From NCBI GenBank assembly GCA_024229115.1, contig JAAEST010000097.1, forward strand, positions 186,001 through 250,000: a stretch of DNA of 64,000 nt. The letters are read 5' to 3'. Position numbers and translations under genes: made by a program. Below, piece by piece: positions 17,994 to 27,183 of this stretch. Below the pieces are notes generated by a model, which saw nothing but the letters and a program-made list of their open reading frames with translations, was not told where the DNA came from and ran no database searches. The first letter of the stretch is position 1. The number at the start of each line of letters is the position of its first letter. The stretch is from Oligoflexia bacterium (lineage in GTDB: Bacteria > Bdellovibrionota > Bacteriovoracia > Bacteriovoracales > Bacteriovoracaceae).

Positions 17994-19607
17994 CCCTGCT
18001 AAAGTAGAAACATATTCCTGTTGTTTCTTACCTGTTAACGAGTTGACTGAACTTACTGTTCTTTGCCCTTCCCCATCCTGAATAGTCATTTTATCTACAA
18101 CAATTAAGCAATCGGCTAAAGTGGCCAATTGTGGAAGATGGGTAATCGCAATTACTTGGCTATTTCCAGAAACGGCTTTAAGCATATTTGCAATCTTCTT
18201 GGCAGTTTCTCCACCAATACCAGTATCAATTTCATCAAAAAAGAAAATAGAAATAGTATCGTTCTTAGAAACAACCCTTCTTAAAGTAAGCAGAACTCTA
18301 CTCAACTCACCACCAGAAGCAATATCTTTTAAATTAAAATATCCCTCACCTGGATTAGTTTCAGCAGATATTGAGGCTATTGTTAGACCGTATTTGTTAA
18401 GAGCCTCTGATTTTGTAACGACATAATCGATCGTTGCACCTTTCATATTCAACTCTTGAACGCCTTTTGTAATCTCTTTGCTAAGCTTTTTAGCACTTTT
18501 TAGACGATCTTCATGAAGTTGATTGGCCAGGTCCCAACATAAATTTTCTTTTGTATTAATATCAGACTTAATCTTTAGAAGAGATTTTTCTATATCATTT
18601 AGTTCAGACAATTCATTTTCAAATTTATTCTTAATTTCAGCAAGTTCAGTAGTATCCACGTTGAACTTTCTTTTAAGTTTTTGAAGAACATCAAGCTGAT
18701 CTAATACAGAATCTAAATCCTCTTCATCAAAATCATCTTGATCAAAATTTGTAAGGTCATAAGAAAGATCATCAAAATTTGCTTTAATCTCCTCAAAAGT
18801 ATTTATTACTTCGCTTGAGAAAAGCTGCAGGTTTTGCTGCAAGATGGAGCTAACTTTTTGCAGTTGAGAGGCAAGGGAGTTGTCTGAGCTGTTGATTAAT
18901 TCAGATAGCTCATTAGCAATGACACTCTTTTTCTCTGCGTTTAAGTGCGAGTTCTTAATAGAAATAAGTCTCTTCTCTGTCTCAGAATCAAGCTCAATAG
19001 AGTTTAATTGGCTAAGCTGAAAATTAACATAATCAATACGCTCTTCTCTTTGAGAAAGATTAGCTTCTAAAGCTTCTTTTTTAGAATAGAGCTCATTTAA
19101 TTGTTCAAACTCACTTTGGTAATCATTAAGTAATGATAACGAACCGGAAAATGTATCAAGGAGTTTAATCTGATAACTTGGAGAAAGGAGTTTTTGATTT
19201 TCAAACTGTCCAACTAGATCAATATATCTTCTGCTAAACTCAGACAAAGTTGAAAGGCTACATGATAAGTCATTAAGTGAGCTTTTTGATTGCCCTTTTG
19301 AGTTAATAATACGCTTAATGATTATTTGATTGTCAAAAACAGGATAACCTATTTTTTCTAAGTGTTCTTTAATTTCATCATCTTCACAGGTAAAGATACC
19401 TTCAATAACGGCCGTCGAAGCATTTTTTCGGACAACTCTTTTGTCGGCCCTTTGCCCGAGTAAAAATTGAAAAGCATCCAAGATTAAACTTTTACCACTA
19501 CCAGTTTCTCCAGCAATAGCATTGTAATTATTTTGAAAAGTAATCTTTTGGTTTTCAAATGTTGCAAAATTCTTAACTGTGATGCTTTCTAGTAATAATT
19601 TGTTCAT
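17988..19607 (-). CDS. recN: DNA repair protein RecN
   Basis: A 539-residue SMC-like ATPase in double-strand break repair. The Walker A segment AIAGETGSGKSLILDAFQFLLGQ is near residue 30. A long coiled coil occupies roughly residues 150-360, then the ABC signature ASGGELSRVLL and Walker B IFFFDEIDTGIGG lie near the C-terminus. Length is usual. It is the last gene of the long minus-strand operon; its ATG overlaps the nadK stop. Confidence 0.96.
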   Translation of the reverse strand: MNKLLLESITVKNFATFENQKITFQNNYNAIAGETGSGKSLILDAFQFLLGQRADKRVVRKNASTAVIEGIFTCEDDEIKEHLEKIGYPVFDNQIIIKRIINSKGQSKSSLNDLSCSLSTLSEFSRRYIDLVGQFENQKLLSPSYQIKLLDTFSGSLSLLNDYQSEFEQLNELYSKKEALEANLSQREERIDYVNFQLSQLNSIELDSETEKRLISIKNSHLNAEKKSVIANELSELINSSDNSLASQLQKVSSILQQNLQLFSSEVINTFEEIKANFDDLSYDLTNFDQDDFDEEDLDSVLDQLDVLQKLKRKFNVDTTELAEIKNKFENELSELNDIEKSLLKIKSDINTKENLCWDLANQLHEDRLKSAKKLSKEITKGVQELNMKGATIDYVVTKSEALNKYGLTIASISAETNPGEGYFNLKDIASGGELSRVLLTLRRVVSKNDTISIFFFDEIDTGIGGETAKKIANMLKAVSGNSQVIAITHLPQLATLADCLIVVDKMTIQDGEGQRTVSSVNSLTGKKQQEYVSTLAGL

Positions 19608-20515
19608 TAGAATTCTCTTTTTCCGTGTGTGAATTTATCTTTTAAGACTTCAAAATATGTTCTATTGGGATTTAATACCATTTGTGCTTTCTTAGATGGA
19701 CTTCGCGAAATAGTGACAACATCTCTAGATTCTAAATTGAAAGCTTCTTGTCCATCGAGAGTAAGAATAATATTTTCACTATTGGCGGGAACTTTAATTG
19801 AAATTTTTTCCTTATCACTTAAAACAATAGGACGGTGATTAAGAGAGTGTGGGCAAATAGGTGTAAGAACAAGTCCATTCACATCAGGATGAATAATAGG
19901 CCCACCTGCTGCAAGTGAATAGGCCGTGGACCCAACTGGGCTTGATACGATAAGACCATCACCTGACATTCTGTAGATCATCTCATTTTGGTTCTCAACA
20001 GTAAGTGATAACATTCTACTAATTTCATTTTTATTTATAACGGCATCGTTAATAAAGAAGCTTTTAGAAATGACTTTATCTTTCCGTTTAACTTCAACTT
20101 TATAAAGATTTATAGTTTTTAAATCGACCTTCCTCTTAAGTAGATCTTCAAGATATTCAAAATATTCTGTTTTAGAAAACTCTGTAATAAAGCCTAAGCG
20201 ACCTAAGTTAATTCCAAAAATTGGAGGGAAGCTTTTATTAGATTGTCTGGCTACACCGATGAAGGTTCCATCTCCACCTAGAGTAATAATTAAATCAATA
20301 GATTTATAGAAATCATTTTGAGGAAGATAGTTAATATTGGTTGATGATCCTTTTAAAAACTTCTCCACTCTTTCTTGGTCTTGCTCAAAAAAAGTAACTT
20401 GAATTTTTCTTTTCTTAAACCAGCGGACCAAATTGGGAACAACTATTCTAAACTCTGGTGTACGTCTAGGTTTGAGAACAATACCAACACTTTTAATATT
20501 TAATTTTGATTTCAT
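19607..20515 (-). CDS. nadK: NAD kinase
   Basis: A 302-residue ATP-NAD kinase that makes NADP. The diagnostic LGGDGTFIGVARQ near residue 80, NLGRLGFITEF, ENDAV-like FFINDAVINK, SGDGLIVSSPVGSTAYSLAAGGPI and CPHSL segments are all present. It lies between the response regulator (7 bases away) and recN (overlapping by one base). nadK next to recN is a common arrangement in proteobacteria and related groups. Confidence 0.96.
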   Translation of the reverse strand: MKSKLNIKSVGIVLKPRRTPEFRIVVPNLVRWFKKRKIQVTFFEQDQERVEKFLKGSSTNINYLPQNDFYKSIDLIITLGGDGTFIGVARQSNKSFPPIFGINLGRLGFITEFSKTEYFEYLEDLLKRKVDLKTINLYKVEVKRKDKVISKSFFINDAVINKNEISRMLSLTVENQNEMIYRMSGDGLIVSSPVGSTAYSLAAGGPIIHPDVNGLVLTPICPHSLNHRPIVLSDKEKISIKVPANSENIILTLDGQEAFNLESRDVVTISRSPSKKAQMVLNPNRTYFEVLKDKFTHGKREF

Positions 20516-20522
20516 GGGCAGC

Positions 20523-20882
20523 TCAAATATCTAAAAATATATCTATTGCCTTCTGTATATCTTCAAAAGGCTTACTTAAAACTTGGCAGCCATATTGAGA
20601 GGCTTTTTCAAGTACTTGACTAGAACTATATGCTGTCATGATAACAAACTTTTTGCCAATTTGCTCAGTGCTATATTTGAACTTTGATTCTTCAATAACA
20701 TCAAAACCAGTGATGTCTTGAAGCATCAAGTCACAGATGATTCTATCAAAGTCATTGCTCTTAATAGTTTCAATAGCATTACGCCCCGCGCTTTCTACCG
20801 CTACCTCAACGCCTCTTTTTTCTATGAGTTTCTTAAGGCTTTTTTGGATTAGAAGCTCATCCTCTACAATTAAAACTTTCAT
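20523..20882 (-). CDS. Single-domain response regulator (CheY-like)
   Basis: A 119-residue receiver domain without an output domain. The acidic pair E7/D8, phosphoacceptor D51 (RIICDLML), the MTAYSS threonine near residue 83 and the SKPF lysine near residue 105 are all present. It starts one base after the histidine kinase stop, so it is probably the kinase's partner. With no DNA-binding part it would act by protein contact. Its place downstream of flagellin-modification genes makes a motility role possible, but this is inference. Confidence 0.93.
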   Translation of the reverse strand: MKVLIVEDELLIQKSLKKLIEKRGVEVAVESAGRNAIETIKSNDFDRIICDLMLQDITGFDVIEESKFKYSTEQIGKKFVIMTAYSSSQVLEKASQYGCQVLSKPFEDIQKAIDIFLDI

Positions 20883-20883
20883 A

Positions 20884-22425
20884 TTAGAATGGGAGAATTA
20901 CCTCAAAACAAGTAGTTAGTTCATTATCATCAGTTATCTTTATTGTACCGCCTAACTTTCTTATTAGACTAGAACATATTGATAGACCAAGACCAGTCCC
21001 CTTACTTTTTGTCGTAAAAAATGGCTTAAAAATATTGGCCTTTAAATCATCTGGTATACCTGGGCCAGAATCCATGACCTTGATAAACAAAAAGTTTTCA
21101 TCTGTATAAGCCTCTATTTTAATTTTTTCACTTCTCATATCATCATGATTTTTAGATTTGATAGCATGACTAGAGTTAACGACTAAGTTGAAAACAATTT
21201 GCGTCAGCCAAGTTGGATTGGTTTCAATAAAAACAGAGTTTTTTTCAGGAAGAATTTTTTCTTGAGGTATTCCTTTAATTTCAGACTTTGCCAAAAGAAG
21301 GGCCTCATTAAGAAGGAGATGAATATCAATAGTCTCAATATTATTCTCGTCTTTATATAAAGAACTAAAATTTTTAATAATCTCTTGGCAACGATTACTA
21401 TAATTATGAATATCGACAATAGTTTCTTTAAGTTCTTCGTCTTCAACTTCATGTTTTAATAAATCTGAAGCAAGCTGAATTCCAAACATTGGGTTGCTAA
21501 GTTCATGTCTTAAAGTGTTAAGAAGTTCTCCTAAGAGAGAAACTCTTTGGTAGTGATAAATATCAGCATCTTCAGTTTTGATGGCATAGTAGACTTTAAG
21601 TCTATTTCCACCACTAAGATTGTAAATTTTTTCTATAAAACTAGATTTAAGGCCTTCTGCTTTATGGGAGTTTTCAAACTCAGTGTTGTGGAAAATTAAA
21701 TTACCATTACCACTATAAATAGCAAGGGGAACGGGAAAAAGTTCAAGAATTGAAATGAGGTTTTCAATTCTAGCATTAATTTGTCCTCTGTTAAGAAGAC
21801 CATTGAATAGAGGGGTTAAACTTTCAATAAGAGTATTGAAGTTATCTAGTTCTTCAGGCTCAGGAGGAAGGAACTCATTTCTCCCAACGATGAGAATAAT
21901 ATTGTGAAGAGAAGTCGTGAATTCTTTAGCAAGAAATTGCCCTACAGGAATAACTTCTTCTTTGTTAATTTGCGACTGATTAAAAATTTTACTTTTTGAT
22001 TTTTTAATTAGCTTAAAGAGATTAACAAAAACATCGGCCTTAATTTCTTGAGAACTACTACCAGAATTCTTAATTGAAGAATAGGATTGTGCAGTTTGAG
22101 ATCCCTTAGGGTGAGCAATAATTTGACAACTATCATAGAGATCAAAGGGATGTGTATTTATCAAAAAAGAAGGTAAGGTTTGAATTGTCTGGAGATTATT
22201 ATTAATCTCTTGATAAAGAGATCTTCTAAGTTTATCCAAGTTTTTATTGTAGTTATCAGTATTTAAATTGAAGACGGAACTAAATTTTTTACTTGTTCGA
22301 AAGAGATTAGAGCTTCTCATATTATTATGAGAAGCGAGAATTGCATCTTCAATATACTTGAAATAAGTATTAGATTTTAATACTGACTTAGTTTTTTCAT
22401 CGCTGGAATTGCTTGAATCTTCCAT
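20884..22425 (-). CDS. Cytoplasmic sensor histidine kinase
   Basis: A 513-residue kinase without membrane segments. The H-box LLNTLRHELSNPMFG puts the phospho-acceptor at about H307. The N-box IVFNLVVNSSHAI, G1 VMDSGPGIPDD and G2 GTGLGLSICSSLI lie in the C-terminal ATPase domain. The N-terminal 300 residues are unlike a named sensor domain, although the stretch just before the H-box could be a PAS-like fold (PVPLAIYSGNGNLIFHN). It overlaps the 203-residue upstream protein by 49 bases and is followed directly by a response regulator. Confidence 0.93.
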   Translation of the reverse strand: MEDSSNSSDEKTKSVLKSNTYFKYIEDAILASHNNMRSSNLFRTSKKFSSVFNLNTDNYNKNLDKLRRSLYQEINNNLQTIQTLPSFLINTHPFDLYDSCQIIAHPKGSQTAQSYSSIKNSGSSSQEIKADVFVNLFKLIKKSKSKIFNQSQINKEEVIPVGQFLAKEFTTSLHNIILIVGRNEFLPPEPEELDNFNTLIESLTPLFNGLLNRGQINARIENLISILELFPVPLAIYSGNGNLIFHNTEFENSHKAEGLKSSFIEKIYNLSGGNRLKVYYAIKTEDADIYHYQRVSLLGELLNTLRHELSNPMFGIQLASDLLKHEVEDEELKETIVDIHNYSNRCQEIIKNFSSLYKDENNIETIDIHLLLNEALLLAKSEIKGIPQEKILPEKNSVFIETNPTWLTQIVFNLVVNSSHAIKSKNHDDMRSEKIKIEAYTDENFLFIKVMDSGPGIPDDLKANIFKPFFTTKSKGTGLGLSICSSLIRKLGGTIKITDDNELTTCFEVILPF

Positions 22426-22988
22426 TGTGTTAGATTATCTTTCAGCTCATACTCAAGCAAGTCACAAAGCATGATAATATCCTCTTTTTCCTTGGCAGGA
22501 AGTAAGGCTTTTATGATGGAAAAAAGATGAATTTCTAACTGCTGAACAATTGGTGTTTGTTCAGAAAGATTAACAATATTTCTCTTAAATGTTTTATGAA
22601 TACCAGTGATTAATTGGACAAATAGGTCGATAATCTCAATAACTTCTGAGAACTGGACATTCGCAGTTTGTTGGTCTCCAGACTGGTATGTTTCTGTAAG
22701 TTGGTCAATAGAAGCAATCACAGTATCAATATAGCTGTTACAGCTCTCTAGGGCTTCGTAAGCTAGCTCTAGACTAGTCTTTACTGAGAGATCTATTTCA
22801 TTAATATCTTTTACTAGGATGTTCGCAAAATCATTTTCATCATCAATAAAAAACAACTCACCATCAATTAATATCTCTGTTACGACTTTTTCTTTAGACT
22901 CTAAATACTGAGCATTTATGAGATCGAGTACTGTAGTGTCATCCTCTAGTTGGACGTCAAATTTAACTTTATTAATTGATAAGTTCAT
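22377..22988 (-). CDS. Unknown 203-residue acidic helical protein
   Basis: I do not recognise this protein. It is acidic at the N-terminus, where KVKFDVQLEDDTTVLDLI and IDGELFFIDDENDF suggest a small beta-rich, ubiquitin-like domain. From about residue 75 it is helical. There is no signal peptide or membrane segment. Its 3' end overlaps the histidine kinase by 49 bases and it starts 2 bases after the glycosyltransferase stop, so it belongs to the operon. It could be a partner of the kinase. Confidence 0.75.
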   Translation of the reverse strand: MNLSINKVKFDVQLEDDTTVLDLINAQYLESKEKVVTEILIDGELFFIDDENDFANILVKDINEIDLSVKTSLELAYEALESCNSYIDTVIASIDQLTETYQSGDQQTANVQFSEVIEIIDLFVQLITGIHKTFKRNIVNLSEQTPIVQQLEIHLFSIIKALLPAKEKEDIIMLCDLLEYELKDNLTQWKIQAIPAMKKLSQY

Positions 22989-22990
22989 CG

Positions 22991-24649
22991 CTAATCCTTA
23001 GCTTGGCCAGTTACAGGCTTATTTTTAAGTTTATGTTCAGATAAAATTTTAGTGATTAAATCATGTAAAGTTGAAGTTAAAATAGAATAGTCGTTAAATA
23101 AAACATAATTTGACTCTGATAATTCAACTAGGTTTGATCCCTTTAAGTTTCCTTTTGCCAATTGGAAGTATTCTACAAAAGGAGTGAGTAATGGGTATGG
23201 CTGGAGAACAAGTGCTTGAAGATTATCAATTTCATCTATCTTTGCACTTAATTTCTTAATCAAATCTAGAGAGGGATTGTCTTTCGCAAGCTCAATAAGA
23301 ATATCTTTTGAGTATTTCTTACCAAATTCACTTAGCTCATATAAATGTTGGATTCCTTCAAGGCAACCGTATATAACATTATATGTTTCGTTGTTAATCT
23401 TTGGAAAAGCAACATTCTCTTCAATCTCAGAAAATTTATAAAGAAATAGAATCCTAAGAAGTGTTCGCATAACGCTTTTAGGTCCTACAGATTCTTCTGT
23501 GAGACTCTTCATTTGGAAAAGATTTGCGTTAGTGTATTCTGAACCAAGTATTTCAAGTCCATTGAGATGAAAAACATTGATTTGTTCTTTAATGGTCTTT
23601 GCATTAATTTCTTCATTATTTATGAACATATTTATAAACTGAGAAGTCGCTTGATAGCTTATATCGGCATGACACTGTAAGGTCTCACACTTCTCATTAG
23701 GAAAACAAGGGAAACATTTAGTTTTAGGAGCGATTGAATAGCTATAATGACCATAAGGAGTTGTCTCCGCTGGTCTTACTGTTCCCAAAGAGATTGTTAA
23801 CGTTGGTAGTTGAGCGAGTTTAGCTAAGTGCCCTGTCATAGAATCATGCCCAATGAAGTGACTAGACTCTTTTAAGATATTAAAAAGCTGCTCAAAATTT
23901 GTTTTGCCTACATGATTATTTATCCTCTTCTTAAAATGATCAATCACGGGATCATTAAGAAGATCTTTGCAAGCTTCAACTTCATTAGGAGCACCTACAA
24001 GGTTAATTTCAATATCAGTGTTGGCACGAAGAACCTTGATGATAACTTCTTTCCATTTCTTAACTGGCCAGGACTTCTTATGGTGACTGGCAAAAGGATG
24101 AATAGTAATTTTATCTTTCTTTTTAAGTTCAAACTTCTTGGTTGCCTCAGGAGTTACGCCAATTACCTTTTTGTAAATATCAACGATATTAAAAGGATTA
24201 AAAGGCCCTCTCATGACCATTGATTGAACAAGGGATGACCATGGATCAAAGATATCAATTTGATTTTGACGATTTTGCGTAGGCCCTAGTTTATATTTAG
24301 ATTCAATAAGTGAGTGTAGATAGTTACTAGACTTACTAAAACTAAAGTTAATAGAAACATCAATTTTCTCTTCACTAATCTCTTCAACAAATTTAGAAAA
24401 GTATGTATTTAGGTGCTTGTAACTGCACTCTTTTTTCAATTCTGTTTTTACATCAAACTTATATATACGATCAAAAGTTTTCTCTAAGAGAAAGCTCAGT
24501 GGTGAAGCAAACTGATCTCGTGCTACAAGGACGAGCCTTATATCAGGCCTTTGTGCTTTAAGAGCTTTAGCAACTTGGAGTGTTTGAATCAAGTCTCCAA
24601 ATCGAGTAATTTGAATAAGACAAAAAGTCTTATTTTCAATATTAGCCAT
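22991..24649 (-). CDS. GT9-family glycosyltransferase (heptosyltransferase-like) with helical C-terminal extension
   Basis: A protein of about 552 residues. The N-terminal CLIQITRFGDLIQTLQVAKAL and the C-terminal-domain motifs ITIHPFASHHKKSWPVKKW and FIGHDSMTGHLAKLAQLPT are those of GT9 heptosyltransferases (WaaC/WaaF); CFPCFP and CETLQC add cysteines. About 200 helical residues follow, which usual members (about 350 residues) lack. GT9 enzymes use ADP-heptose. The context (fliD, fliS, Maf-like gene) suggests flagellin as acceptor. ATG 24649 follows AGAGGA; a TTG at 24664 is possible. The ATG overlaps a 50-codon gene. Confidence 0.85.
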   Translation of the reverse strand: MANIENKTFCLIQITRFGDLIQTLQVAKALKAQRPDIRLVLVARDQFASPLSFLLEKTFDRIYKFDVKTELKKECSYKHLNTYFSKFVEEISEEKIDVSINFSFSKSSNYLHSLIESKYKLGPTQNRQNQIDIFDPWSSLVQSMVMRGPFNPFNIVDIYKKVIGVTPEATKKFELKKKDKITIHPFASHHKKSWPVKKWKEVIIKVLRANTDIEINLVGAPNEVEACKDLLNDPVIDHFKKRINNHVGKTNFEQLFNILKESSHFIGHDSMTGHLAKLAQLPTLTISLGTVRPAETTPYGHYSYSIAPKTKCFPCFPNEKCETLQCHADISYQATSQFINMFINNEEINAKTIKEQINVFHLNGLEILGSEYTNANLFQMKSLTEESVGPKSVMRTLLRILFLYKFSEIEENVAFPKINNETYNVIYGCLEGIQHLYELSEFGKKYSKDILIELAKDNPSLDLIKKLSAKIDEIDNLQALVLQPYPLLTPFVEYFQLAKGNLKGSNLVELSESNYVLFNDYSILTSTLHDLITKILSEHKLKNKPVTGQAKD

Positions 24650-24794
24650 TGAATTCCTCTTCAATTAGTGAAGCAATCAAAAGTGTAGTTAAGCTCTCAT
24701 CATTTAAGTTACTATCACTTTGAAACTGCTCACCAGCAGTGTTAACCATTTGTTCAATATCTGTAATTAAGTTTGTTAATTCTTCATTAGGCAT
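24642..24794 (-). CDS. 50-residue protein between two glycosyltransferases
   Basis: ATG at 24794 opens a 50-codon frame that ends with TAA at 24642-24644. Its start overlaps the upstream glycosyltransferase stop by 8 bases and its end overlaps the downstream glycosyltransferase ATG by 8 bases. The product is acidic and helical (NEELTNLITDIEQMV, ending IASLIEEEFNG), with no membrane segment. Overlap on both sides in an operon, with no in-frame break, supports a real gene. The function is unknown; a subunit or adaptor joining the two enzymes is a guess. Confidence 0.65.
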   Translation of the reverse strand: MPNEELTNLITDIEQMVNTAGEQFQSDSNLNDESLTTLLIASLIEEEFNG

Positions 24795-26439
24795 CAATTT
24801 GTCCTATGTTATTTTGAATTTTTCTACTGATTTCAGAGCTTTTAGTATCTTTAATAAATTTCTCAAGATCTCTTATAATGTGTAGAGTTTGTTGAAGGTC
24901 GTTCTTTAATCGATAAACAGCTCTTTCAATACCTTTTAGGTTTTCCTCAACATTATCATTTTCGAGACTATCAATTGTTCCCCTGAAAAGAAGTGTGTTT
25001 ATTCCAGCGATAGAAGGACTTGAGACTGAAAGTAGTAGATCATCTAGGTCTTCAACAAACTGAGGAGCATTTTTTAAATTTTCCTGAGTTCTAATAAGTG
25101 ACCTAAGAGTTCTAAGCAACATTTTAGTGCACTCACTTATTTCCACTTTTTCTCTTTCTAGCCAGAAAGAAATATTTCTTTCTTCAAAAGAATTACGGAT
25201 TGTAGAAAAAATTCTATTCTTATCTTCATGCTTCTCTTGCTCAGAAAAATAAGCACGAGAGAGAAGTCTTGTTGCTTCTCTCATATCAGCACTCTGGTTG
25301 AGTGGAGATAGGAAAGATCCAAATTCGTCACTTGTAACATGATAAGCTTGAAGGTTCTGGTCATACTCAAGAGCACTTCGCTCAAGCTTACTTACAGAGT
25401 ATAGAACTGTTTGAAATAAATCTTTAGCCGTAATTGTTTGATCATCTTTTGCATTAATAAGCCTAAGAACAATACTGTCCGTATTAACAGTAGACTGCTT
25501 AAATGTAGGTGAAGAACCGAGTGAAACTTCTACGACTTTAGTTCCACAAAGATCACTTACGTGCTTTGTTAAAGTGTCTGGAGTTAATACTACGTCTAAG
25601 TTGTTTATTACTGAAGGAAGTGCAATTAAATCACTCTCGATACTAACAAGAGTATTATCAAATTGCTGATTCACTTGATTAGCATATTCCTTTTCTTCTT
25701 GAAAAGGTGATACTAGGAGAACAGGTATTAGCTGCTTTGTAGACTTTGTAAACTTTATAAACTCAACGATAGTATCAAATGGAATATCTTTATTCGCTTG
25801 GCTACTTTTTAGTTGAATACCAACAATAGAAACATCTTGTGGATTCTCTTCATTTAAAGCAGCTCTAAGTTTATGAAAATTATCTTTAGCCGTTGTATTA
25901 TGTTGAGCATTGGATTTTATCTTATCTCCACTAGGAATATTTTTAACACCAACAACTTTATGAATAATGTCATTATAAGAAATTGGAGAAAACTCTCTAG
26001 AAGCTAAAACTTCATTGAGAAAGCATGCCCATTCATTTGAGTATCTTATAGTATTTGTACTAGAGAAATAAACACCATGGGGTTGAGCGTTTGTATTGTG
26101 AGTTAAATAAGTTGTAATGAACGTAGAAGCTTTATCGTTGCTATAGTTTACAACGTCAGTCCAATTTTCACGCCTTACAGCTTTAAGTGAACGATTAAAT
26201 TCATTAATGGCCAGACCATTGTTATAAAGATCATTTTTGTAGAAGCTTTCAAGCTTTTTCTTATTGATGGTAAAAACATTAGTCACATTTGGCAGTGACT
26301 TAGCTGCCTTTTTAAATTGCTTATATACAAGAAGACTGATTTCAGCACCTGGATGATTCTTGGAAATTGAATTGATTAGGTGAGAAGTTTGATAAATATC
26401 ACCAAAGCGTTTTAGATTAACAACGAGTATCTTATTCAT
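24787..26439 (-). CDS. GT9-family glycosyltransferase with C-terminal helical domain
   Basis: About 550 residues. The N-terminal ILVVNLKRFGDIYQTSHLINSI is the GT9 nucleotide-sugar start (ILVVRLRxIGDVxxxxP type). A second domain with IPVLLVSPFQEEKEYA and VLTPDTLTKHVSDLCGTKVVEVSLG has the PDT-x-x-x-H segment in place of the common DSGxxH. The last 200 residues are helical and have no recognised match. The start is ATG 26439 preceded by GAGG, overlapping the Maf-like gene stop by 8 bases. It is a companion of the second GT9 gene downstream. Confidence 0.8.
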   Translation of the reverse strand: MNKILVVNLKRFGDIYQTSHLINSISKNHPGAEISLLVYKQFKKAAKSLPNVTNVFTINKKKLESFYKNDLYNNGLAINEFNRSLKAVRRENWTDVVNYSNDKASTFITTYLTHNTNAQPHGVYFSSTNTIRYSNEWACFLNEVLASREFSPISYNDIIHKVVGVKNIPSGDKIKSNAQHNTTAKDNFHKLRAALNEENPQDVSIVGIQLKSSQANKDIPFDTIVEFIKFTKSTKQLIPVLLVSPFQEEKEYANQVNQQFDNTLVSIESDLIALPSVINNLDVVLTPDTLTKHVSDLCGTKVVEVSLGSSPTFKQSTVNTDSIVLRLINAKDDQTITAKDLFQTVLYSVSKLERSALEYDQNLQAYHVTSDEFGSFLSPLNQSADMREATRLLSRAYFSEQEKHEDKNRIFSTIRNSFEERNISFWLEREKVEISECTKMLLRTLRSLIRTQENLKNAPQFVEDLDDLLLSVSSPSIAGINTLLFRGTIDSLENDNVEENLKGIERAVYRLKNDLQQTLHIIRDLEKFIKDTKSSEISRKIQNNIGQIDA

Positions 26440-27115
26440 TAGTAGCCTCACTTGCACCTTGCTGAATTACGGCCTCTAGGCCTTGAAGAAGAAAATCAAA
26501 CTGATTTAAGTTTTTACGACTTCTTGTTTGTTCCCAAATATCTTCGAGTGACTGATCTTCAAAGTTTGCCTGAATATGATTTTGTAAATCAAGATCTGCA
26601 ATAAACTTTGAAAAGCTATTACTTCTTTTATTTGCTTTATAAGTCATGAACGATTTAAAAAAATGATTGTATAAGTTGAAACTTGCTGGATGTGGCACTA
26701 CTGAAGGACTCATGCTTAGAAAATTCATCAAAGCAATATCTTTAAAGAAACTCTCAACTTCATTAGAACAAGAAATTCTAAGATTTTTACTAGGTTTTAC
26801 GAGACCTTCTTTTAGAGCTCTTTGATAAACATCGATATTAGGTTCGATAACCCATACAAGATATTGTTCACCATGAACTTTTCTCATCTTAACTTCAATT
26901 TCATTAACATGATATCCAAGACCAAGACCAAAAATTAGTATTGTATTCTTTTGTTGAATAGTTTCTAAGTTTTGATTAGCAAATGATTCTGCTTCTTTAA
27001 GTGGATTATATACTGAATGTAAATGGACACCATCGACAACAGGAATTAGTTTTTCATTCTTTGATTCTTTAAATTCTGTCTTCCATCCTAGGGACTTCAT
27101 TGCAACCTCATCCAT
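26432..27115 (-). CDS. Maf/DUF115-like N-terminal domain protein, putative flagellin modification
   Basis: A 227-residue protein. VHLHSVYNPLKEAESFA followed by ILIFGLGLGYHVNEI and VWVIEPNIDVYQRALKEG strongly resembles the N-terminal part of the motility-associated factor (Maf, DUF115) family, where LHS.YDP..EA..., a glycine-rich FGFGLGYH and a FEP motif are shared. The catalytic DUF115 part of full-length Maf proteins is missing, so this is a short version. Maf proteins transfer nonulosonic acids to flagellin in other bacteria. The start is ATG 27115, or ATG 27100 (MKSLGWK). Confidence 0.65.
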   Translation of the reverse strand: MDEVAMKSLGWKTEFKESKNEKLIPVVDGVHLHSVYNPLKEAESFANQNLETIQQKNTILIFGLGLGYHVNEIEVKMRKVHGEQYLVWVIEPNIDVYQRALKEGLVKPSKNLRISCSNEVESFFKDIALMNFLSMSPSVVPHPASFNLYNHFFKSFMTYKANKRSNSFSKFIADLDLQNHIQANFEDQSLEDIWEQTRSRKNLNQFDFLLQGLEAVIQQGASEATNE

Positions 27116-27183
27116 GGTTTAATGTGAATAAATGTAGTGGGTGTTTTATAATGATTGATCTTCCTGAATCTTATTATTGAAGG

